Assembly: GCA_964464825.1 (NCBI GenBank)
Contig: CAYXKL010000103.1
Span: 1-9,629, forward strand
Length of the DNA stretch: 9,629 bases
Origin: DYJK01 sp964464825
Lineage (GTDB): Bacteria; Bacteroidota; Ignavibacteria; Ignavibacteriales; Melioribacteraceae
Direction: 5' to 3'
The translations under genes were made by a program, and so were the position numbers. Positions 1 to 5,970 of this stretch are shown one piece after another. Under the pieces are notes generated by a model, which was given only the letters and a program-made list of their open reading frames with translations, made no database searches and was not told the origin of the DNA. Every line of letters starts with the position of its first letter. Positions within the stretch are counted from its first letter, which is position 1.

Positions 1-1
1 G

Positions 2-22
2 CCCTTCCCCTCAAGGGAAGGG
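2..22. repeat. GC-rich inverted repeat / hairpin downstream of the radical SAM gene
   Basis: The arms CCCTTCCC (2-9) and GGGAAGGG (15-22) are a perfect 8-bp inverted repeat around the 5-base loop CTCAA. It lies 11 bases past the stop codon of the minus-strand radical SAM gene and stands out as GC-rich in AT-rich surroundings. It could end that transcript, but any U-tract would lie beyond the window edge, so termination is not shown. Its composition and symmetry also fit a dispersed intergenic palindrome of the REP type; only one copy is visible here. Confidence 0.5.
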
Positions 23-33
23 GTTGCCTATGC

Positions 34-1512
34 TTAAATTGTCTCGGCTATTCTCCTGAAGTGATAACCGTAAACAGAAAGTGTCATAGCCAAAGAAAAT
101 TTTTTTGGATACTTAATCAAACTGTAAATAAATGTTTTCCAAAAATATTTTTTACCCTTTTCTAAAACTCCAATAAACCAGAGTAGTTTAATGAATGCTT
201 TAATTTCGGTCAAAGTTAACATCTGTGATTTCCAGATTGGTACGTTGTACTCACGTAAGAATGAGATTATTCTTTTGTAATATTCACGCGGAGAATAAAT
301 TGTGTGTATGATTTTTGTGTAACCTTTAACAAGATCACGATAATTCATTTTAGGAATTATATTGGTAGTGCCATCCATATTGTTTCCATTAAAACTTTCT
401 AACAATCTATTCTCTTTTTTGAGTCGGTCATATAGATGTGTTCCGGTAGGGGCGTTCAGCAATCCGACCATTGCATTAACAATTCCACTCTTTTGAATAA
501 AATTAATCTGTTGTTCAAAAATATCCGGAGGATCGTTATCAAACCCGATTATAAATCCACCAGATACAATCATACCATGCTGCTGTAATTTTTTTACTGA
601 TGTAATAAGATTTCTTTTTTGATTATGGGATTTACCGCATTCCTCCAAACTTTTATCATTTGGTGTTTCTATTCCGATAAAGATGCTAACCAATGCGGCT
701 TCTACCATTAATTTAATTAATTGATCATCATCGGATACATTAATGGAGACTTCTGTTATAAAATTAAATGGATATTTTTTCTCTCTTTGCCATTCAATCA
801 TAGCCGGCAATATTTCTTCTTTCAATTTTTTCTTATTCCCGATAAAGTTATCATCAACAATTGATACACTTCCTCTATAACCGATATTATATAGACGGTC
901 TAATTCAGAAATAAATTGATACTTACTTTTAGTACGGGGAATCCTTCCATTCAACATTGTTATACTACAGAATTCGCAATCATAAGGGCAGCCCCTGGAA
1001 TATTGAAGACTTAGAGAAGCATATTTTTTAATATCAAGTAGTTCCCATAATGGAATAGGTGTTTTTGATATGTCGGGAAAATCATCTGTGCTGTATATGA
1101 ATTTAGGAATTCCATTTTTTAAGTCGCCTAAGAATAGCGGCAGAGTAATCTCTGCTTCATTCAAAACAAAATGATCAATACCTAAAAAGTCTTGATACTG
1201 TGTAGTGAAAAGAGGACCGCCGGCAACAATTTTAACATTCAATTTGTTGCAGCGCCTAATAATTTCTTTAACTGAATTAATCTGTACATTCATTGCACTT
1301 AAAAAGACATAATCAGCCCATAATAAATCATCATCAAATAATTTTGTTACGTTTAAATCAATTAATTTTTTATTCCAATCATAGGGCAGCATAGCAGCAA
1401 CAGTAATTAATCCTAATGGTGGTTCTGCAGATTTTTTTGAAACGAATTTCAGCGCGTCCTTAAAACTCCAGAAAGTAGATGGCGTCTCGGGGTACAGAAG
1501 CAGAATGTTCAT
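34..1512 (-). CDS. B12-binding-domain radical SAM protein, substrate unknown
   Basis: The 492-aa product has a Rossmann-like cobalamin-binding N-terminus (about residues 1-130) followed by a radical SAM core (about 165-360) and a C-terminal extension of the DUF4070 type. The radical SAM motif RGCPYDCEFC supplies Cys175, Cys179 and Cys182 for one [4Fe-4S] cluster; other cysteines are isolated, so no SPASM or auxiliary cluster is apparent. The B12 half has the VAGGP loop (96-100), but the canonical DxHxxG signature is replaced by D52-L-N54-V-T-K57, so the lower-axial histidine is absent, as in many class B radical SAM methyltransferases. A conserved FIGIETP stretch (278-284) also fits the core. 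The ATG at 1510-1512 is preceded by a good ribosome site, GGGAG at 1520-1524 with a 7-base spacing. Relatives methylate or rearrange unactivated carbons in lipids or natural products, but the substrate cannot be read from sequence. The gene stands alone, divergent from the two-component pair. Confidence 0.88.
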   Translation of the reverse strand: MNILLLYPETPSTFWSFKDALKFVSKKSAEPPLGLITVAAMLPYDWNKKLIDLNVTKLFDDDLLWADYVFLSAMNVQINSVKEIIRRCNKLNVKIVAGGPLFTTQYQDFLGIDHFVLNEAEITLPLFLGDLKNGIPKFIYSTDDFPDISKTPIPLWELLDIKKYASLSLQYSRGCPYDCEFCSITMLNGRIPRTKSKYQFISELDRLYNIGYRGSVSIVDDNFIGNKKKLKEEILPAMIEWQREKKYPFNFITEVSINVSDDDQLIKLMVEAALVSIFIGIETPNDKSLEECGKSHNQKRNLITSVKKLQQHGMIVSGGFIIGFDNDPPDIFEQQINFIQKSGIVNAMVGLLNAPTGTHLYDRLKKENRLLESFNGNNMDGTTNIIPKMNYRDLVKGYTKIIHTIYSPREYYKRIISFLREYNVPIWKSQMLTLTEIKAFIKLLWFIGVLEKGKKYFWKTFIYSLIKYPKKFSLAMTLSVYGYHFRRIAETI

Positions 1513-1557
1513 AATTATTCTCCCAGTACGAATTAGTTAGATTCAAAACTGATAGAA

Positions 1558-1588
1558 ATTATATAAATGAATTTATTTCTACATTCAA
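1558..1588 (-). promoter_or_regulatory. Possible sigma70-type promoter for the radical SAM gene
   Basis: On the minus strand TTGAAT (1583-1588) precedes TATATA (1560-1565, 17-base spacer) and an overlapping perfect TATAAT (1558-1563, 19-base spacer). It lies about 50 bases upstream of the radical SAM start codon. The region is very AT-rich, so chance matches are likely, and no second line of evidence supports it. Confidence 0.3.
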
Positions 1589-1648
1589 TTATGAATAATT
1601 TTTAAATAAACATTTGTAAAAGAAATGTAAAAAGTCCAACCTTATTGT

Positions 1649-1676
1649 TTGACATTTAATTAAAATAATGGATATT
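1649..1676 (+). promoter_or_regulatory. Possible promoter for the two-component operon
   Basis: A perfect TTGACA (1649-1654) is followed after 16 bases by GATATT (1671-1676, four of six matches to TATAAT), about 55 bases before the kinase start codon. It would give a leader of roughly 45 bases. No match to the Bacteroidota TAnnTTTG element with correct spacing was found here. No clear direct-repeat operator for the response regulator was seen nearby, so autoregulation cannot be argued. Confidence 0.35.
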
Positions 1677-1730
1677 AGCATTGGTTAGTGGAATCTTAAT
1701 TGTAGATTTCCGTTTGCTTAAAAGATAATT

Positions 1731-2756
1731 ATGAAAAAAAAACGCTCGCTTCCATTTCTAATTTTTGCATTTATATTAGCCCAGTTTGCTTGGATGGGGT
1801 TGCTTAGCCTTTGGATTTACTGGTATGTATCTAACTATATAATTTTTGAGCAAGTTGGCGACAAACTTTCACCTCAAATTACATTGAACGGCCCGAACGT
1901 TTTTATTTTTGTTGGTGGAATTATTTTAATTGTAATGATAGCAGTGGCTATGTTTTTCATCTTCCGGAATCTTACTGTACAAATTAAATTAACAAAGCTT
2001 TATGATAATTTTATTGCAAACATTACACATGAGCTAAAATCTCCTTTATCATCAATTCAGCTTTATCTCGAAACATTAAATACAAAAGAGGTCCCTCCGG
2101 AAAAACGTAAAGAATTTTTAGGATTGATGATGAAAGATACCAGCCGACTGAATAAACTTATTAATTCAATTTTAGAAATATCGCGATTGGAACAAAAAAG
2201 AATTGCACATAATTATCACATTTATAATTCAGACAACGTTATTAGACAATTGATAGAAAATTCAGCTGAACAGTTTAAAATTCCAAAATCCGCTCTTACA
2301 ATTGAGGGGAAAGTTGAATGCGGATATGTTATTGATAAGGATGCAATGCAGATTGTATTTGATAACTTGACCGATAATGCCTTTAAATATTCGAGAAATG
2401 ATGTGCAAATTAAAGTTAAACTTACTCAGCAGAAAAAGAATATTATGATTGAATTTATTGATAAAGGGATTGGTCTTTCTCAGAAAAATCATAAGAAAAT
2501 ATTTCAAAAGTTTAATCGCGTTGATGATAAAGATATCCCTAGTGTTAAAGGTACTGGTCTCGGTTTATATTGGGTTAAAGAGATTATTAAATTACACGGC
2601 GGTAAAATTTCAGCTTTCAGCGAAGGAAAGGAAAAAGGGACAAATTTTATAATCGAACTTCCTATTTATCCTACATCAAAAAAGTTTTATATAAATTCAC
2701 TTTTAAGAAGAACTGTAAAAAAAGAAAAAGTAATGGAAAAGACAGATGGAGAATAA
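1731..2756 (+). CDS. Membrane sensor histidine kinase with minimal sensor region
   Basis: The 341-aa product is a two-component kinase that should autophosphorylate on His and pass the phosphate to the overlapping regulator. Two hydrophobic segments (about 8-33 and 57-78) anchor it in the inner membrane, leaving only about 20-25 periplasmic residues, too few for a folded sensor domain. A short linker without a recognisable HAMP domain leads to the HisKA dimerisation helix with the H-box NITHELKSP (His100). The HATPase_c domain shows the N-box NLTDNAFKYS (212-221), G1 DKGIGLS (244-250), the F-box near FQKFNR (258-263) and G2 GTGLGLY (274-280), so all catalytic motifs are intact. The signal is unknown and could be sensed in the membrane. 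No strong ribosome site precedes the ATG. The basic C-terminal tail (about 316-341) lies past the ATPase fold and partly overlaps the regulator's start. Confidence 0.93.
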   Translation: MKKKRSLPFLIFAFILAQFAWMGLLSLWIYWYVSNYIIFEQVGDKLSPQITLNGPNVFIFVGGIILIVMIAVAMFFIFRNLTVQIKLTKLYDNFIANITHELKSPLSSIQLYLETLNTKEVPPEKRKEFLGLMMKDTSRLNKLINSILEISRLEQKRIAHNYHIYNSDNVIRQLIENSAEQFKIPKSALTIEGKVECGYVIDKDAMQIVFDNLTDNAFKYSRNDVQIKVKLTQQKKNIMIEFIDKGIGLSQKNHKKIFQKFNRVDDKDIPSVKGTGLGLYWVKEIIKLHGGKISAFSEGKEKGTNFIIELPIYPTSKKFYINSLLRRTVKKEKVMEKTDGE

Positions 2757-3456
2757 CATTGGTGTAAATAACCGCATATTGTTAGTTGAAGATGAAGAAT
2801 CGATGGCTGTGGGTTTAGAGTACAATTTGATTGATGAAGGGTTTATTGTAAACTGGGCAAAAGATGGAAAAGAGGCATTGAAATTGTTTGAATCGAAAGA
2901 ATTTGATCTTATAATTTTAGATATAATGCTTCCATATTTTGATGGATACGAAATTGCAAAAATTGTAAGATCTAAAAAACCTCAAATGCCAATTCTAATG
3001 CTTACTGCACGCACTTCAATAGAAGATAAAATTAGAGGACTAGAAATTGGCGCTGATGATTATATGACCAAGCCATTCCATTTGGAAGAATTGTTGATAA
3101 GAATTAGAGGAATGCTGAAAAGAAAAATGTGGTATAAAAATTCTACCGAGCTTAAACCGATCTATTCATTTGGCAAAAACAAAATTAACTTTGAAAATTT
3201 AACAGCTGTCTGTAATGATAAAGTAATTAATTTAACACAGCGTGAAGCGATGGTTTTGCAATACCTGATAGAAAGAAAAGGGAAGATTGTTTCTCGTAAG
3301 GAATTACTTGAAAATGTATGGCACATCAGTAGTGAAATTGAAACAAGAACTGTAGATAATTTTATTTCCAGATTGAGAAAATATTTTGAAGAGGATCAGA
3401 ATAATCCGAAGTTTATTATAAGTGTACGAAGTGCCGGTTATACATTTAATGATTGA
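2746..3456 (+). CDS. OmpR/PhoB-family response regulator
   Basis: The 236-aa product has an N-terminal receiver domain (about 9-122) and a C-terminal winged-helix DNA-binding domain (about 145-234). The receiver carries acidic residues Glu15 and Asp16, the phospho-acceptor Asp59 in LIILDIMLP, switch Thr87, aromatic Tyr106 and Lys109 in DDYMTKPF, all expected for an active receiver. The effector domain has the recognition-helix stretch RTVDNFISRLRKYF (201-214) and the terminal hairpin RSAGYTF (228-234) typical of the family. Its ATG lies inside the kinase gene and the two overlap by 11 bases in different frames, so translation is probably coupled and they form a cognate pair. It ends two codons past the GYTF motif, immediately before a stem-loop. 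Targets are unknown; the divergent radical SAM gene is one candidate by position only. Confidence 0.95.
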   Translation: MENNIGVNNRILLVEDEESMAVGLEYNLIDEGFIVNWAKDGKEALKLFESKEFDLIILDIMLPYFDGYEIAKIVRSKKPQMPILMLTARTSIEDKIRGLEIGADDYMTKPFHLEELLIRIRGMLKRKMWYKNSTELKPIYSFGKNKINFENLTAVCNDKVINLTQREAMVLQYLIERKGKIVSRKELLENVWHISSEIETRTVDNFISRLRKYFEEDQNNPKFIISVRSAGYTFND

Positions 3457-3485
3457 AATTCCCTTTTCTTATAAAAAGGGAATTT
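3456..3485. terminator. Bidirectional stem-loop terminator between convergent genes
   Basis: The arms AAATTCCCTTTT (3456-3467) and AAAAGGGAATTT (3474-3485) form a perfect 12-bp stem with a 6-base loop. The left arm begins at the last base of the response regulator stop codon, and the right arm ends 12 bases before the stop codon of the convergent zinc-ribbon gene. T-rich and A-rich arm ends provide partial U-tracts in both directions, so it probably ends transcription from both sides. Confidence 0.75.
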
Positions 3486-3497
3486 TAAATGAACAGA

Positions 3498-3746
3498 TTA
3501 ATTAATTCCGCACATTCCGTTTGCACAGCCGCCGTATGATGGAACTCCGCAGCTTCCATCCGAGCATGAAGAACCGCTATCGAAACTAGATGAACTTCCC
3601 GTTGAAGCACTAAAAGAAGATAATAATTTTTTATAATTCTTTGATTGACATTCCGGACAGTTTACTTCTTCTAAATTTGCGTATGATTTGTGAAGAATTT
3701 CAAATCTTTTACCGCAGTCATTACATTTATACTCAAAAATAGGCAT
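3498..3746 (-). CDS. FmdB-type zinc-ribbon protein with Cys/Ser/Gly-rich tail
   Basis: The 82-aa product starts MPIFEYKCNDCG, the signature opening of the FmdB/CxxC_CxxC_SSSS regulatory-protein family. Two knuckles, Cys8-x-x-Cys11 and Cys30-x-x-Cys33, should bind one zinc ion within about the first 42 residues. The rest is a low-complexity Ser/Gly tail that adds four more cysteines (61, 66, 74, 79) in two CxxxxC pairs, CSDGSC and CANGMC. A strong ribosome site, AAGGAG at 3754-3759, sits 7 bases before the ATG, which fixes the start. The gene lies 61 bases downstream of the FAH-family gene on the same strand and may be cotranscribed with it. The family was named for a putative regulator of formamidase and amidase genes, but the role of most members is unknown and nothing here points to a target. 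Confidence 0.9.
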   Translation of the reverse strand: MPIFEYKCNDCGKRFEILHKSYANLEEVNCPECQSKNYKKLLSSFSASTGSSSSFDSGSSCSDGSCGVPSYGGCANGMCGIN

Positions 3747-3772
3747 AGATAAACTCCTTAAATTTTTATGTG

Positions 3773-3778
3773 ATTATA
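3773..3778 (-). promoter_or_regulatory. Possible -10 element of an internal promoter for the zinc-ribbon gene
   Basis: A perfect TATAAT on the minus strand lies 27 bases upstream of the zinc-ribbon start codon, in the 61-base gap after the FAH-family gene. The -35 position 17 bases upstream (TCTTTT) is a poor match, so this is a weak prediction in AT-rich DNA. Confidence 0.2.
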
Positions 3779-3807
3779 AGATGTTAATGAATTAAAAAAG
3801 ATTCATA

Positions 3808-4464
3808 TTATTTTATTTGAGTTGTCAGTGAAGCAATATTCTCAATTGATGCAGTAATTAAATCGCCTTTAACAACTTTTCCCACTCCTTCGGGCGTACC
3901 GGTAAAAATTAAATCACCTTTTTCAAGAGTCATTTTTCGTGAAATGTATTTAACGATCTCTACCGGAGAAAAGATCATATTAGAAATTGATGAATTCTGT
4001 TTTGTAATTCCGTTGACTGATAAAGAAATTTTTTCAGTACCGTTTAATTTATAATCATTTTTAAGAACTACTTCGCCTAAAACAGCGGCAGTATCAAAAC
4101 ATTTTGCCAATGTCCAAGGTTCACCTTTTTTCCTGAATTCATTTTGCAAATCGCGTAAAGTCATATCCAATCCAACGGTGTAACCTCGAATAGCGTTATC
4201 GGCTTCGTTGTCATTCCCATTTTTTATTTCATTGCCGATATAGAGAACAAGTTCCCCTTCATAATGAAGTTCATTAGAATAAGAAGGATGAATAACAGAT
4301 TCACCGGAGTAGATAACATTAGAAGCTGGCTTTAAAAATATAATAGGGAATTCAGGAACTTCATTGCCAAGTTCTTTTGCGTGTGCTGCATAATTACGCC
4401 CAACACAAACTATTTTTCCAATTGTAACTTGTTCACTGCTATTTTTGAATTTTAGATATTTCAT
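3808..4464 (-). CDS. Fumarylacetoacetate hydrolase-family enzyme (acylpyruvase/FAHD1-like)
   Basis: The 218-aa product matches the compact, single-domain FAH fold of acylpyruvases, oxaloacetate decarboxylases (FAHD1, YcgM) and related isomerases, which split or decarboxylate beta-diketo acids using a divalent metal. The expected metal ligands are Glu69 and Glu71 in HYEGELVLYIG and Asp100 in GLDMTLRDLQ. The lid-region pair His28 and Glu31 in NYAAHAKE resembles the catalytic His-Glu of FAHD1, and Lys121 and the GTPEGVG loop (189-195) are also in place, so the enzyme looks active. It lacks the N-terminal SH3-like domain of true fumarylacetoacetases, which argues against tyrosine catabolism. A ribosome site AAAGAGG (4469-4475) precedes the ATG by 4 bases. 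It is a cytoplasmic enzyme; the exact substrate cannot be fixed from sequence, and its neighbours do not define a pathway. Confidence 0.92.
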   Translation of the reverse strand: MKYLKFKNSSEQVTIGKIVCVGRNYAAHAKELGNEVPEFPIIFLKPASNVIYSGESVIHPSYSNELHYEGELVLYIGNEIKNGNDNEADNAIRGYTVGLDMTLRDLQNEFRKKGEPWTLAKCFDTAAVLGEVVLKNDYKLNGTEKISLSVNGITKQNSSISNMIFSPVEIVKYISRKMTLEKGDLIFTGTPEGVGKVVKGDLITASIENIASLTTQIK

Positions 4465-4516
4465 ACTGCCTCTTTAGATGAATATTTATATAGAGTATTT
4501 AGTTATTAACTCACTC

Positions 4517-4573
4517 AGCATCCAGTATCAAGCATCCATCATTTTGAATCCATTATATTGCATCAAGCATCCA
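4517..4573. repeat. Degenerate short direct repeats (AGCATCCA units) in an intergenic gap
   Basis: The octamer AGCATCCA occurs three times in 57 bases (4517-4524, 4531-4538, 4566-4573). The second and third copies are each preceded by a TATCA or GCATCA half-unit, giving the longer unit RYATCAAGCATCCA, and a related GAATCCAT lies at 4546-4553. The cluster ends two bases before the stop codon of the secreted-protein gene and fills much of the 111-base gap to the FAH-family gene. It is non-coding and resembles a decayed tandem repeat. On the minus strand one unit contains TTGATA (4526-4531), which with TAATAA (4503-4508) could by chance make a weak promoter for the FAH-family gene. Confidence 0.55.
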
Positions 4574-4575
4574 GA

Positions 4576-5829
4576 TTACGTTTTTTGTTCTTTCTTTTTT
4601 GCCGCTGGGAATAAAATATTATTTAATATCAATCTATATCCCGGAGAGTTTTTGAACAAACTCAAATCGGTGGGAGGATCTCCAACGGCATGCTGATAAT
4701 CTTCAGGATCGTGTCCGCCGTAAAATGTAAAGGTTCCCCGTCCAAAATTTCCGTGAATATATTTTACTTGATCTGTACCGGCACGTTCTGCTAAAATATA
4801 TATAGAATTTTTTATAAATTTTTTACGGAACATAGTTGTTTGTCCCATAAATCCGGGTATTACGTTTAAGTGATTCTGCACCAGCATTGTAGGAACGGGA
4901 TCGTACTTTGCAGAAAAATCGAACAATGTAAAGTAATCATTTCTTTGGTCTCCAATCTCTGCGAATTGAATATCGATATCACTGTATTCGTAAATCAGCG
5001 GATTCATTTCTAATTTGAAATTTTCAAAAGCAAAAGTTTGAGTGAAATCAAGTTTCCGTTGTGCATCTGGATCAATCGGATCACCATCGTACATTCTATC
5101 AACTATATCTATATTGATTGCTGATAGAGCAATATCATATGAATCGGTTGCTGAACACATCGCAAACATAAATCCGCCCTGACCAACGAAACTTCTTATT
5201 TGAAGAACAACAGCTTTTTCCATTTCAGATACTTTACTGAATCCTAATTTTTTTGTTTCATTTTCGTATAACATTTGTTGTTCAATATACCACGGAGTGC
5301 TGCTGAAAGAGGCATAAAATTTTCCATATTGTCCGGTAAAATCTTCGTGATGTAAATGGAGCCAATCATATTTTTCAAGGTCGCCTCTTAGTATTTCTTC
5401 TACCCAAATCTTATCATATTTAACTTCGGCATAATCGAGAGCAAGCATAACTGCATCATCCCATGGTTGAAATCCCGGTGGAACATAAACGGCAATCTTC
5501 GGAGCTTTTTCTAATCGTACTACATCCATGTTTTGTTCTTCGGATTGGACTAAAGCATAAATTTCTACTGCTTCCTGATTGGAAATTGGCTGGAACGAAA
5601 CATTTTTTAATCTGCACTTAAATGCAAGCTGATCGGAATAATCGAATATGAAAGAACCGCCGCGGTAATTGAGAAGCCAATCACCGGTATTCCCATCGAG
5701 TAATGCATTAAATACAACGCCGTATGCTTTCAGATGATCAGTTTGGCTGATATCCATGTATATAAGCATTTTGCTTTGTGCAAAAATGTTTATACTCAAC
5801 AATAAAAAAAGTATTAATTGTTTTTTCAT
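4576..5829 (-). CDS. Secreted 'asparagine synthetase B'-labelled family protein; probable glutamine-amidotransferase-like fold
   Basis: From the ATG at 5827-5829 the product is 417 aa and opens with a clear Sec signal peptide, about residues 1-19, ending IFAQS. An upstream ATG at 5880 would bury that peptide behind 17 residues and would overlap the predicted promoter, so I reject it. I recognise the family from its conserved blocks: DHLKAYGV (31-38), WLLNYRGGSF (51-60), PWDDAVMLALDYAEV (122-136), HLHHEDFTGQYGKFY (158-172). Databases often call such proteins asparagine synthetase B, but neither the N-terminal Cys2 glutaminase nor the SGGxDS ATP-pyrophosphatase loop is present. The segment GGFMFAMCSATDSYD (218-232), with Cys225 at a possible nucleophile elbow, and GTFTFYGGHDPEDYQH (365-380), with His373 and His380, recall class I glutamine amidotransferase or ThuA-like folds. 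Location is periplasm or outside the cell; activity is unknown. It may start a transcript continuing through the FAH-family and zinc-ribbon genes. Confidence 0.82.
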   Translation of the reverse strand: MKKQLILFLLLSINIFAQSKMLIYMDISQTDHLKAYGVVFNALLDGNTGDWLLNYRGGSFIFDYSDQLAFKCRLKNVSFQPISNQEAVEIYALVQSEEQNMDVVRLEKAPKIAVYVPPGFQPWDDAVMLALDYAEVKYDKIWVEEILRGDLEKYDWLHLHHEDFTGQYGKFYASFSSTPWYIEQQMLYENETKKLGFSKVSEMEKAVVLQIRSFVGQGGFMFAMCSATDSYDIALSAINIDIVDRMYDGDPIDPDAQRKLDFTQTFAFENFKLEMNPLIYEYSDIDIQFAEIGDQRNDYFTLFDFSAKYDPVPTMLVQNHLNVIPGFMGQTTMFRKKFIKNSIYILAERAGTDQVKYIHGNFGRGTFTFYGGHDPEDYQHAVGDPPTDLSLFKNSPGYRLILNNILFPAAKKKEQKT

Positions 5830-5849
5830 AATATGCTTTAGTGATGGAA

Positions 5850-5880
5850 CAAAGTTAATCCCGTTGTTCGAAATTTTCAA
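5850..5880 (-). promoter_or_regulatory. Bacteroidota-type promoter for the secreted-protein gene
   Basis: On the minus strand a TTG (5878-5880) is followed after exactly 20 bases by TAACTTTG (5850-5857), an exact match to the -7 element TAnnTTTG described for Bacteroidota, with the usual spacing to its -33 TTG. Transcription would begin near 5844, leaving a leader of about 15 bases before the ATG at 5829. This placement supports the shorter start for the gene. Confidence 0.5.
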
Positions 5881-5917
5881 TTCAATACAAAATCCGACGA
5901 TGTAAAAATAGACATGA

Positions 5918-5955
5918 TTTAAAACTCAAATTAAATAGATGATACGAGTTTTAAA
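5918..5955 (-). terminator. AT-rich inverted repeat downstream of clpX, possible terminator
   Basis: TTTAAAACTC (5918-5927) and GAGTTTTAAA (5946-5955) are a perfect 10-bp inverted repeat with an 18-base loop, starting 15 bases past the clpX stop codon. It is a plausible end to the clpX operon, but the stem is AT-rich, the loop long and no clean U-tract follows, so the call is weak. Confidence 0.35.
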
Positions 5956-5970
5956 ATGAGAAAAATTTAA

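Noticed and set aside
34..1512. Hopanoid C-3 methylase (HpnR) or HpnP as the identity of the radical SAM protein
   Set aside because: The architecture is shared, but I see no specific motif match and no hopanoid genes nearby, so only the family-level call is justified.
1508..1595. 9-bp inverted repeat TTCATAATT (1508-1516) and AATTATGAA (1587-1595) as an operator or attenuator
   Set aside because: It is purely AT-rich, overlaps the start codon and has a 70-base loop, so it is likely a chance match.
2262..2507. 81-aa minus-strand open frame inside the histidine kinase gene
   Set aside because: It lies wholly antisense to intact kinase motifs, has no ribosome site or recognisable domain, and is a by-product of AT-rich coding sequence.
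2449..2652. 67-aa plus-strand open frame inside the histidine kinase gene
   Set aside because: It is an alternative frame of the conserved ATPase domain of the kinase and has no features of its own.
4517..4573. CRISPR array
   Set aside because: The units are 8-14 bases, imperfect, and separated by irregular gaps of 6 and 27 bases; no cas genes are present.
4478..4696. 72-aa plus-strand open frame across the repeat cluster
   Set aside because: It runs over the short direct repeats and antisense to the end of the secreted-protein gene, and resembles no known protein.
5830..5880. Upstream start that would give a 434-aa form of the secreted protein
   Set aside because: The extra 17 residues would precede a textbook signal peptide, and the segment overlaps a consensus promoter.
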